Below the pieces are notes generated by a model. The model worked only from the letters and a program-made list of their open reading frames with translations, searched no databases and had not been told where the DNA came from. From contig JAEYTW010000024.1 in assembly GCA_023433835.1 (NCBI GenBank), positions 1-8,415 of the forward strand: a DNA stretch of 8,415 nucleotides, in the 5' to 3' direction. Made by a program: the position numbers and the translations under genes. Source of the stretch: Pseudomonadota bacterium (lineage in GTDB: Bacteria; Pseudomonadota; Alphaproteobacteria; Ferrovibrionales; Ferrovibrionaceae). This document shows positions 1-5,960 of this stretch, in pieces (within the stretch, counting starts at the first letter, position 1; each line of letters starts with the position of its first letter).

Positions 1-1362
1 CATCATGGTGTTGGGGCGGAAGAACAGCTCGTTCTCGACGCCGGCGTAGCCGGCGGCCATGCCGCGCTTGATGAAGAACACCGTCTTGGCCTTCTCCACG
101 TCGAGGATCGGCATGCCGTAGATCGGCGACTGCGGATCGGTCTTGGCCGCCGGGTTGGTCACGTCGTTGGCGCCGATCACGAAGGCCACGTCGGCGGTGC
201 TGAAGTCGCGGTTGATGTCCTCCAGCTCGAACACCTCGTCGTAGGGCACGTTGGCCTCGGCCAGCAGCACGTTCATGTGCCCCGGCATGCGCCCCGCCAC
301 CGGATGGATGGCGTACTTGACCTCGACGCCTTCCTTCTTGAGCAGGTCGGCCATCTCGCGCAGCGCGTGCTGGGCCTGGGCCACCGCCATGCCGTAGCCC
401 GGCACGATGATGACCTTGCCCGCGTTCTTCATGATGAAGGCCGCATCGTCGGCCGACCCCGCCTTGTAGGGCCGGTCGACCTTGCCCCCGCCCGCCGAAG
501 CGGCACCGGCGTCGCCGCCGAACCCGCCGAGGATGACGTTGAAGAACGACCGGTTCATCCCCTTGCACATGATATAGGACAGGATCGCGCCGGACGAGCC
601 GACCAGCGCGCCGGTGATGATCAGCGCGTTGTTCTCGAGCGTGAAGCCGATGCCTGAGGCCGCCCAGCCGGAATAGCTGTTCAGCATCGAGACGACGACC
701 GGCATGTCGGCGCCGCCGATCGGGATGATGATCAGGATGCCGATCAGGAAGGCCAGCGCCGTCATGCCCCAGAACAGCGTCTTCGACGTGGAGTCCGAGG
801 TGGACGAGTACACCGTGAAGGCGATGATCAGCCCGACGATGACCAGGCCGATGATCAGGTTGACGAGATGCTGGCCCTTGAACGTCACCGGGCTGCCCGA
901 CACCAGGCCCTGCAGCTTGGTGAAGGCGATGATGGAGCCGGAGAAGGTGATCGCGCCGATGACGATGCCGAGCGACATCTCGATCCGGCTGGCCACCTTG
1001 AGCTGGCCGGCCGCGTTGACGATGCCGTAGGCCTCGGGATTGTAGTAGGCGGCGGCCGCCACCAGCACGGCGGCAAGGCCGACCAGGCTGTGGAACGCCG
1101 CGACCAGCTGCGGCATCGCCGTCATCTCGATCTTGCGCGCCACCACCGCACCGGCGATGCCGCCGATGGCGAGGAAGATGATGATCGGCAGGTAGGCGTG
1201 CACGCCGGGCGCCGCGATCGTCGTGACGATCGCGATCGCCATGCCCACCATGCCCATGGTGTTGCCGCGCCGGCTGGTCGCGGGGCTGGACAGCCCGCGC
1301 AGCGCCAGGATGAACAGGACCGACGAGACGAGATAGAGGAAGGCCGCGAGATTAACCGACAT
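1..1362 (-). CDS. pntB: NAD(P) transhydrogenase subunit beta (3' end beyond window)
   Basis: Beta subunit of the proton-pumping inner-membrane transhydrogenase, which drives hydride transfer from NADH to NADP+ with proton motive force. Translating the minus strand from ATG at 1362 gives 454 uninterrupted residues with no stop before the window edge; the family is about 460-470 residues, so only a short C-terminal tail is missing. Roughly residues 1-260 are a run of hydrophobic helices (start MSVNLAAFLYLV). The soluble NADP(H)-binding domain follows, with the GYGMAV Rossmann loop at about residues 322-327, then the conserved AGRMPGHMNVLLAEA, GANDVTNPAA and KRGMAAGYAGVENELFF stretches. The start lies 9 nt after the pntAB stop, and a GAGGG Shine-Dalgarno overlaps that stop with about 7 nt spacing. 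Last gene visible in the coxIV-pntAA-pntAB-pntB operon. Identification is very secure. Confidence 0.97.
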   Translation of the reverse strand, partial: MSVNLAAFLYLVSSVLFILALRGLSSPATSRRGNTMGMVGMAIAIVTTIAAPGVHAYLPIIIFLAIGGIAGAVVARKIEMTAMPQLVAAFHSLVGLAAVLVAAAAYYNPEAYGIVNAAGQLKVASRIEMSLGIVIGAITFSGSIIAFTKLQGLVSGSPVTFKGQHLVNLIIGLVIVGLIIAFTVYSSTSDSTSKTLFWGMTALAFLIGILIIIPIGGADMPVVVSMLNSYSGWAASGIGFTLENNALIITGALVGSSGAILSYIMCKGMNRSFFNVILGGFGGDAGAASAGGGKVDRPYKAGSADDAAFIMKNAGKVIIVPGYGMAVAQAQHALREMADLLKKEGVEVKYAIHPVAGRMPGHMNVLLAEANVPYDEVFELEDINRDFSTADVAFVIGANDVTNPAAKTDPQSPIYGMPILDVEKAKTVFFIKRGMAAGYAGVENELFFRPNTMM

Positions 1363-1371
1363 CGCGCGCCC

Positions 1372-1674
1372 TCACTTTTCTTTTTTCTTGTACATGGCGA
1401 GCATTCGCTGGGTCACCAGGAAGCCGCCGAAGATGTTGACCGCGACCAGCGCCACGGCGACCAGGCCGAAGATCTTGGACAAGGTCCACTCGCCCTCAGG
1501 ACCGGCGGCGATCAGGGCGCCGACGACGATGACCGACGAGATCGCGTTGGTGACGGCCATCAGCGGGGTGTGCAGCGCCGGGGTGACGCTCCACACCACG
1601 TAATAGCCGACGAAGATCGCCAGGACGAAGATCGCGAGGCGGAAGACGAAGGGATCGACTGCGAGCGCTTCCAT
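1372..1674 (-). CDS. pntAB: NAD(P) transhydrogenase subunit alpha part 2 (membrane part)
   Basis: Small membrane subunit (100 residues) of the three-subunit bacterial transhydrogenase. It matches the membrane end of the fused alpha subunit found in E. coli PntA. It has about three transmembrane helices (roughly residues 11-30, 40-58 and 68-90), the family motif VTPALHTPLMAVTNAISS at about 30-47, and a lysine-rich cytoplasmic end KKKEK. A longer open frame reaches upstream to 1929, but the start MEALAVDPF at 1674 is preferred: it gives the family length, and its ATG shares one base with the TGA stop of pntAA (TGATG), a translational-coupling arrangement. The split alpha subunit is the form seen in Rhodospirillum rubrum and most alphaproteobacteria. 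Confidence 0.96.
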   Translation of the reverse strand: MEALAVDPFVFRLAIFVLAIFVGYYVVWSVTPALHTPLMAVTNAISSVIVVGALIAAGPEGEWTLSKIFGLVAVALVAVNIFGGFLVTQRMLAMYKKKEK

Positions 1675-2831
1675 CAGGCGGCCCCATCCTTGAGCTGCGG
1701 GTTGACGACCTGGCCGTCGCGGGTCAGAGCGATGCCCTTGATGATCTCGTCCTCCCAGTCGACCTTCAGCTCCTTCGACGTCTTGTCGATCATCAGGCCG
1801 AGCAGGTTCAGGAGGTTCTTGGCGTAGAGGGCCGAGGTATCGACCGCCAGCCGGCTCGGGTTGTTGAGATGGCCGACGATCTTGACGCCGTCGACATCCA
1901 CGACCTGGCCGGGCTGGGTCAGCTCGCAATTGCCGCCCGCCTCGGCGGCGAGGTCGACGATCACCGAGCCGGGCTTCATCGAGCGCACCATCTCGGCCGA
2001 GACCAGGCGCGGCGCCGGCCGGCCGGGGATCAGCGCCGTGGTGATGACGATGTCCTGCTTCTTGATGGTGTCGGCGATCAGCGCGGCCTGCTTGGCCTTG
2101 TAGGCGTCCGACATTTCCTTGGCATAGCCGCCGGCGGTCTGGGCCTGGCGCGATTCCTCGTCGTCGACCCAGACGAACTTGCCGCCAAGGCTTTCGACCT
2201 GCTCCTTGGTCGCGGGGCGCACGTCGGTCGCCGAGACCACGGCGCCGAGGCGGCGGGCGGTGGCGATCGCCTGCAGGCCGGCGACGCCGACGCCCATGAT
2301 GAAGACGCGGGCCGGCGCGACGGTGCCGGCGGCGGTCATCATCATCGGCATGGCGCGGCCGTAATGCTCGGTCGCGTCCAGCACCGACTTGTAGCCGGCG
2401 AGGTTGGCCTGGCTCGACAGCACGTCCATCGACTGGGCGCGGGTGATGCGCGGGATCAGCTCCATCGCCATCGCATTGACGCCGGCCGCGGCATAGGCGC
2501 GGACCTGGTCCTTGCGCTGATAGGGCTGGAGGATGGCGAGCAGGAAAGCGCCGCGCTTGAGCAGCGCCAGCTCGTCCGGCCCGCCTTCCTCGGTGGTCAG
2601 CGGCGCGCGGACCTTGAGCACGAGGTCGGCGTCGCCCAGCGCCGTGCGGGCGTCCGGCGCGATCTGCGCGCCGGCTTCGACGAACTGGCTGTCGGGGATC
2701 GAGGCGCCGAGGCCGGCGCCGGTCTCGACCACCACGGTCTGGCCCAGGCCGACAAGCTTCTTCACCGTGTCGGGCGTGGCGGCGACACGCCGCTCCCCGT
2801 CCCGGCGTTCCTTCGGGATCGCGATTTTCAT
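1674..2831 (-). CDS. pntAA: NAD(P) transhydrogenase subunit alpha part 1 (NAD-binding)
   Basis: Soluble NAD(H)-binding subunit (domain I, 385 residues) of the proton-translocating transhydrogenase. It contains the AlaDH/PNT N-terminal domain (about 4-135), with LIPRITRAQSMDVLSSQ at 125-141 carrying Arg128, Gln133, Asp136 and Ser139. These correspond, with a one-residue shift, to the hydride-transfer site residues known from the R. rubrum protein. The Rossmann domain has GVGVAG at 180-185, ATDVR at 201-205 and the mobile-loop-like segment RQAQTAGGYAKEM at 228-240. ATG at 2831 gives the canonical N-terminus MKIAIPKERRDGERRVA; the frame is open further upstream but lacks family similarity there. 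The start is 17 nt after the coxIV-like stop. The best Shine-Dalgarno (AAGGGG) overlaps that stop with long spacing (about 13 nt), so reinitiation may contribute. Confidence 0.97.
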   Translation of the reverse strand: MKIAIPKERRDGERRVAATPDTVKKLVGLGQTVVVETGAGLGASIPDSQFVEAGAQIAPDARTALGDADLVLKVRAPLTTEEGGPDELALLKRGAFLLAILQPYQRKDQVRAYAAAGVNAMAMELIPRITRAQSMDVLSSQANLAGYKSVLDATEHYGRAMPMMMTAAGTVAPARVFIMGVGVAGLQAIATARRLGAVVSATDVRPATKEQVESLGGKFVWVDDEESRQAQTAGGYAKEMSDAYKAKQAALIADTIKKQDIVITTALIPGRPAPRLVSAEMVRSMKPGSVIVDLAAEAGGNCELTQPGQVVDVDGVKIVGHLNNPSRLAVDTSALYAKNLLNLLGLMIDKTSKELKVDWEDEIIKGIALTRDGQVVNPQLKDGAA

Positions 2832-2848
2832 GATCGGTATCGCGCCCC

Positions 2849-3013
2849 TTACATCGGGCGGGGCGGGCTGTGCAGCAGGAAGGCGGCCATCAGCGCGAGG
2901 ATCACGATGATGATGCCGATGGTCCACCAGGACAGAGTGATGAAGCCCGACCACGTCTTCTGATGGGCTTTGATGTCCATCGCGCCCTTGTTGGCGGTCT
3001 CGGTAGTGGCCAT
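2849..3013 (-). CDS. aa3-type cytochrome c oxidase subunit IV-like small membrane protein
   Basis: Very small gene (54 residues) read from ATG at 3013 to TAA at 2849. The product is MATTETANKGAMDIKAHQKT, then WSGFI, a single transmembrane helix (about residues 25-47, beginning LSWWTIGIIIVILAL) and a short tail HSPPRPM. The hydrophilic head with MDI-AH--T---F followed by one helix is the pattern of the bacterial aa3-type cytochrome c oxidase subunit IV family, a non-catalytic accessory helix on the oxidase. A GGGGG Shine-Dalgarno lies about 6-7 nt before the ATG. It is first in the pnt operon, 17 nt before pntAA, a neighbourhood that recurs in alphaproteobacteria. Whether this paralogue serves the oxidase or the transhydrogenase cannot be told from sequence. 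An internal ATG at residue 12 is a possible alternative start. Confidence 0.87.
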   Translation of the reverse strand: MATTETANKGAMDIKAHQKTWSGFITLSWWTIGIIIVILALMAAFLLHSPPRPM

Positions 3014-3100
3014 GACATTCCCCCTAATTTCTCTGTGGAAGGCAATACGATTACAAGGCGTCCGTTAATAGCAAAACAATGTTGCGGTGCAAAGTGGCCA
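3014..3100 (-). promoter_or_regulatory. intergenic region upstream of the coxIV-pnt operon
   Basis: This 87-nt gap between the NfeD gene stop and the coxIV-like start is visibly more AT-rich than the coding DNA around it and is the natural place for a pnt operon promoter. A perfect 10-bp palindrome AGTGGCCACT (3093-3102) overlaps the NfeD stop codon. On the minus strand, weak hexamer candidates exist (TTGCAC, 16 nt, TATTAA), but the match to consensus is poor. No stem followed by a T-run is seen, so read-through from qmcA-nfeD into the pnt operon is possible. Confidence 0.35.
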
Positions 3101-3553
3101 CTAAACCCCTTCGCGGGCCGCGCGCACCAGCAGGTCGGCGCCGTCGCGCCCGAAAACCTCGACCCGGGTCCCGACCGGCAGGTCCGGGCCGGCAACGGGC
3201 CAGGTGGTGCCTTCGATCTCGGCCCGGCCCCGGCCGTTATGCAATGCGGTGACCAGCGTGCCGCGGCGGCCCAGCAGGCGTTCGGCCCCCTGGTTCAGGT
3301 GGGCGGCGGCGTCGACCGCCTGCCGGCGCCGCCATAAGGACAGCCCGAGGCTGAGCGCCAGAGCGGCCAGGAAGACGAGGCCCTGGCCCTGCCAGGCGAG
3401 ATCGCCGGCGCCCCAGGCGACCAGGCCGGTGGCGAGCGCCGCCAGGCCGAGCCACAGGAGATAGGCGCCGGGCAGCACCAGCTCGGCCAGCATCAGCACC
3501 ACGCCGAGCGCCATCCAGTGCCAGGGTTCGATCTGGCCGAGCAGGCCGGTCAT
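3101..3553 (-). CDS. ybbJ: NfeD family membrane protein, YbbJ-like partner of QmcA
   Basis: A 150-residue short-form NfeD protein. Residues 1-75 hold three hydrophobic helices (MALGVVLMLAELVLPGAYLL, then WLGLAALATGLVAW and LVFLAALALSLGLSLW). Residues 88-150 form the NfeD C-terminal OB-fold-like domain, with LNQGAERLLGRRG, NGRGRAEIEGTTWPV and VGTRVEVFGRDGADLLVRA. The pattern LNQ---L-GRR-----NGRG-----WPV is shared with E. coli YbbJ, the partner of QmcA. The start ATG at 3553 overlaps the qmcA stop (ATGA, 4 nt), indicating coupled translation. NfeD and SPFH proteins are known to work as pairs in membrane microdomains; the exact biochemical role is unsettled. A longer frame on this strand extends to 4384, but it is only an out-of-frame shadow of qmcA. 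Confidence 0.93.
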   Translation of the reverse strand: MTGLLGQIEPWHWMALGVVLMLAELVLPGAYLLWLGLAALATGLVAWGAGDLAWQGQGLVFLAALALSLGLSLWRRRQAVDAAAHLNQGAERLLGRRGTLVTALHNGRGRAEIEGTTWPVAGPDLPVGTRVEVFGRDGADLLVRAAREGV

Positions 3554-4482
3554 GCCGACTTGCCGCGCTGGGCGGCATCCTTGACCAGGTCGGTGATGCC
3601 TGAAAGCGCGCCGAGGACACCGGTCGCCTCGATGGGCAGCATCAGCACCTTCTGGTTGGGCGACTGGGCGAAGGCCTGCAGCGCCTCGATATAGCGCGTG
3701 GCGACGAAGTAATTGACCGCGGCGATGTCGCCCGAGGCGATCGAGGCGGAAACCGCCCGGGTCGCCTCGGCTTCGGCCGCGGCCTGGCGCTCGCGCGCCT
3801 CGGCCTCGCGGAACGCGGCTTCGCGCTTGCCCTCGGCCTCGAGGATAGCGGCCTGCTTCTCGCCCTCGGCGCGCAGGATCGCCGATTGCTTGGCACCCTC
3901 GGCGGCAAGGATGTCGGCCCGCTTCTCGCGCTCGGCCGTCATCTGCTTGGCCATCGCGGCGAGCAGATTGGCCGGCGGCTGGATGTTGGAGAGTTCGATG
4001 CGGCTGACCTTGACGCCCCAGGGCGAGGTCGCCTGGTCGATCACGGTCAGCAGGCGCTGGTTGATCTGGTCGCGCTGCGACAGCACCTCGTCGAGGTCGA
4101 GCGAGCCGATTACCGAGCGCACGTTGGTCATGGCGAGGCTGGCCAGCGCCAGTTCCAGGTTCTGCACCTCGTAGGCCGCCTTGGCGGCATCGAGCACCTG
4201 GTAGAAGACGACGCCGTCGACCATCACGGTGGCGTTGTCGCGGGTGATCACTTCCTGGCTCGGCACGTTCAGGACGACTTCCATCACGTTGAGCTTGTGG
4301 CCGATGCGCTCGACGAACGGCAGGATCAGGTTCAGGCCGGGCTTCAGCGTGCGGGTATAGCGGCCCAGCCGCTCGACCGTCCATTCCTGGCCCTGGCCGA
4401 CAGTCTTGACCCCGGCCATGACCAGCGCGACGCCCAGCACCAGCAGGGCGATGACGATGGTGGATTGCGGATCGATGGTCAC
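3550..4482 (-). CDS. qmcA: SPFH/Band 7 (stomatin-like) membrane protein QmcA
   Basis: A 310-residue membrane-anchored SPFH protein, about the length of E. coli QmcA (305). There is an N-terminal transmembrane helix (about 8-26), then the SPFH domain (about 27-185) with QGQEWTVERLGRYTRTLKPG, IPSQEVI-like VPSQEVITRDNA, MTNVRSVIGSLDLDEVLSQRD and NPWG-like SPWGVKVSRIE. Next comes an EA-rich coiled region (183-242) built from repeats of the form AILxAEGxKQ, and a conserved tail SGDIAAVNYFVATRYIEAL (250-268). Similarity to QmcA extends over the whole length. The start is GTG at 4482, chosen because a strong GGGAGGG Shine-Dalgarno lies 5 nt upstream and the N-terminal helix is kept; the next in-frame ATG would cut into the helix. 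Family members form large membrane rings and interact with FtsH-type proteases. The gene overlaps nfeD downstream, and its Shine-Dalgarno lies in an inverted repeat. Confidence 0.96.
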   Translation of the reverse strand: MTIDPQSTIVIALLVLGVALVMAGVKTVGQGQEWTVERLGRYTRTLKPGLNLILPFVERIGHKLNVMEVVLNVPSQEVITRDNATVMVDGVVFYQVLDAAKAAYEVQNLELALASLAMTNVRSVIGSLDLDEVLSQRDQINQRLLTVIDQATSPWGVKVSRIELSNIQPPANLLAAMAKQMTAEREKRADILAAEGAKQSAILRAEGEKQAAILEAEGKREAAFREAEARERQAAAEAEATRAVSASIASGDIAAVNYFVATRYIEALQAFAQSPNQKVLMLPIEATGVLGALSGITDLVKDAAQRGKSA

Positions 4483-4486
4483 TGAA

Positions 4487-4530
4487 ACCCTCCCGATGAT
4501 TGCAGATGATTTCTACATCATCGGGAGGGT
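4487..4530 (-). promoter_or_regulatory. perfect 14-bp inverted repeat covering the qmcA ribosome-binding site
   Basis: Arms 4487-4500 (ACCCTCCCGATGAT on the plus strand) and 4517-4530 (ATCATCGGGAGGGT) are exact reverse complements, separated by a 16-nt loop. In the minus-strand transcript the second arm contains GGGAGGG, the qmcA Shine-Dalgarno, 5 nt before the GTG start, and the first arm carries its complement CCCTCCC. The folded RNA would therefore hide the ribosome-binding site. The stem is followed by TTTC, not a proper T-run, so it is a weak terminator candidate for the LPMO gene that ends 17 nt upstream. A DNA operator is a third possibility. The repeat itself is certain; its role is inferred. 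Confidence 0.7.
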
Positions 4531-4546
4531 CAATGAACAGGTGAGC

Positions 4547-5680
4547 TTACACCGCCTGCCAGAGAGCCGGGCTGCCGGCCGGCGTCCAGTTGGCGCCGAC
4601 CCAGGCAGTATGCGGCTGCAGGCATTTATAGCTGCGGCCCTGATAGGTCACGATCTGGCCCAGCGCATAGGCCACCCCCTCGCGCCAGTCGGTGGCGCTG
4701 GGCGGCGTCACCGGGCCGGGGATGTCGATGTCGATGTTGTAGGTGTAGCCGGGATAGGCCTGATTGCGATAGACGCGGTTGCCGGTCGCCGACTTGACCG
4801 GGGTGACCGTCGCAGCACCGTTGGCCGTCGACAGGACGCCGATGCGGAAGACCGGCGAGGCGGCGTTGACCGTGGCGGCAAGTGCCGCCGGCCAGTTGAC
4901 GGCCTTGCCGGTCTCGTCCGTCAGGGCGACGCTGTAGGAGGCGGCATCGCCGCCGTTCGGGTCGAATACGCGCAGCTTGGCGGTCGACCCCGCCGGCAAG
5001 TCGGCCTGGGCGCTGACCTGGTTGACCTCTTCCCAATTGACCGCCGGCGGCGGGGGTGCCGGATCGTCGGAGAAGCGGACGTCCGAGCAGGCATAGAAGG
5101 CTTCCGGACTGTCGGCGCGCTGCCAGACCGCATAGATCACATGCTGGCCGGTCTTGCCCGCCGGCAGCGGCACGGTCATGCGATAGCGCTGGCCATCCCT
5201 GACCGGGTTGCCGACCGAGGCGAACTTCTCCAGATCGCTCCATTTCAGGCTGGAGGACGGGTTCCAGCCGGTGCGGGTGACGTATAGGTCGAACGACTTC
5301 ACCGCATGCGGCGCCGTCGCATAGAAGACGAAAGTGAAGTTGCCGGCGGCATCGGGCACGATCGCCGAGGTCGTCCAGTCGGCGCGCGGCTGGTTGAAGC
5401 CGCGATACTTGTCGCGGCCGCCGGCGCACAGCGTGCCGTCCGGCACGATCGTCTGGTGCTGGCCGTTGGCCGCACTCTGGTTGACCTCGTTCCAGTCGTA
5501 GAACGGCTGGGTGCCGCCGATCGCCTTGGCCTCCTTGCAGGCAGCCGTCTTCGGATTTTCCGGCCCCTCCTTGTAGCAGGCATAGACCCGGCTGATCGGC
5601 AGCTCCATCGTGCCGTGCGCCGATGCGGCGGCCGGCGCCAGCAGCGCGGCCAAACCCATCGCGATTGCGATTTTCTTCAT
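4547..5680 (-). CDS. secreted AA10 lytic polysaccharide monooxygenase with GbpA-like and CBM5/12 domains
   Basis: A 377-residue secreted copper enzyme predicted to cleave chitin (or cellulose) oxidatively. Residues 1-21 form a signal peptide ending ASA, so the mature protein would begin with His22 (HGTMELPISR), as the copper histidine brace requires. The AA10 catalytic domain spans about 22-204. His125 in ATAPH is the likely second brace histidine, followed by SFDLYVTRTGWNPSSSLKW typical of the family; Phe195 in EAFYACSDVRF is at the usual axial position. A PAPPPPA linker (207-213) leads to a middle domain (about 215-320) resembling GbpA domain 2. The C-terminus (331-377, DWREGVAYALGQIVTYQGRSY...WTPAGSPALW) is a CBM5/12 chitin-binding module. 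ATG at 5680 is chosen because the signal peptide starts there, after GGGGGA at about 7 nt; the frame is open 38 codons further upstream without coding character. Substrate is inferred, not shown. Confidence 0.93.
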   Translation of the reverse strand: MKKIAIAMGLAALLAPAAASAHGTMELPISRVYACYKEGPENPKTAACKEAKAIGGTQPFYDWNEVNQSAANGQHQTIVPDGTLCAGGRDKYRGFNQPRADWTTSAIVPDAAGNFTFVFYATAPHAVKSFDLYVTRTGWNPSSSLKWSDLEKFASVGNPVRDGQRYRMTVPLPAGKTGQHVIYAVWQRADSPEAFYACSDVRFSDDPAPPPPAVNWEEVNQVSAQADLPAGSTAKLRVFDPNGGDAASYSVALTDETGKAVNWPAALAATVNAASPVFRIGVLSTANGAATVTPVKSATGNRVYRNQAYPGYTYNIDIDIPGPVTPPSATDWREGVAYALGQIVTYQGRSYKCLQPHTAWVGANWTPAGSPALWQAV

Positions 5681-5780
5681 TGCTGATCCCCCATTGGATG
5701 TTCCAGTGGCAGCGATGACGATAGGACTCGTTCGGAAGTCTGGAAAATAAAAGGATGATAAAATCCCAAATATGTCACAA

Positions 5781-5799
5781 GTCTTCAAAGACAAATGTC
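5781..5799. promoter_or_regulatory. two overlapping short palindromes, candidate operator
   Basis: GTCTTCAAAGAC (5781-5792; 5-bp arms, 2-nt centre) overlaps GACAAATGTC (5790-5799; 4-bp arms, 2-nt centre). They sit about 20-45 nt upstream of the candidate LPMO -10 element at 5760-5755, where an activator or repressor could bind. The arms are short, so chance occurrence in AT-rich DNA is quite possible. Confidence 0.3.
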
Positions 5800-5897
5800 C
5801 GAATACAATACTTACAAATGAAGTAAATGGAACGGCAATTTATTCAAATGCCTGAAACGGTGCGGGACTACCCGGCATCACGCGTATTTACGATTCG

Positions 5898-5927
5898 CTA
5901 CACCGCCCTCTCGCGCGACGGGTGTAG
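5898..5927 (+). promoter_or_regulatory. inverted repeat upstream of the EAL gene
   Basis: CTACACC (5898-5904) and GGTGTAG (5921-5927) are exact reverse complements with a 16-nt spacer, and the spacer contains the self-complementary octamer TCGCGCGA (5911-5918). The repeat ends 33 nt before the EAL start codon. It could be a protein-binding site or a hairpin in the 5' leader of the EAL mRNA; there is no T-run after it, so it is not a typical terminator. Confidence 0.4.
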
Positions 5928-5960
5928 AAACAGGGAACCAACCGCCATGGGCATAAAGCC

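Larger units (their letters stand above)
5681..5960. promoter_or_regulatory. AT-rich divergent intergenic region between LPMO and EAL genes
   Basis: These 280 bases contain no convincing gene and are much richer in A+T than either neighbour, especially about 5740-5890. They must carry the promoters of the leftward LPMO gene and the rightward EAL gene. On the minus strand TATCAT (5760-5755) is a reasonable -10 candidate for the LPMO gene, though no good -35 stands at 16-18 nt. Small repeats inside include overlapping palindromes at 5781-5799, three same-strand CAAATG hexamers (5792, 5815, 5845) and an inverted repeat at 5898-5927. Promoter positions are guesses; the regulatory nature of the region follows from its position. 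Confidence 0.55.

Noticed and set aside
1213..1234. A 22-bp near-perfect palindrome with 10-bp arms (CGCGATCGTC / GACGATCGCG).
   Set aside because: It lies inside pntB over the residues AIVTTIA and is explained by symmetric Ile/Val/Ala/Thr codons in GC-rich DNA; no sign of a functional site.
868..1827. A 319-codon plus-strand frame opposite pntB and pntAB.
   Set aside because: Low-complexity His/Arg/Asp-rich product, antisense to strongly conserved transhydrogenase subunits.
1869..2963. A 364-codon plus-strand frame opposite pntAA.
   Set aside because: Same shadow character; pntAA on the other strand is unmistakable.
3101..4384. A single 427-codon minus-strand frame that could be read as a qmcA-nfeD fusion.
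   Set aside because: Only its last 150 codons are in the NfeD frame; the upstream part is qmcA read in the wrong frame. The two genes overlap by ATGA and are separate.
5681..5794. Upstream extension of the LPMO gene by 38 codons.
   Set aside because: The extension is AT-rich with no coding character and would place residues ahead of a perfect signal peptide, which would prevent the normal N-terminal histidine from forming.
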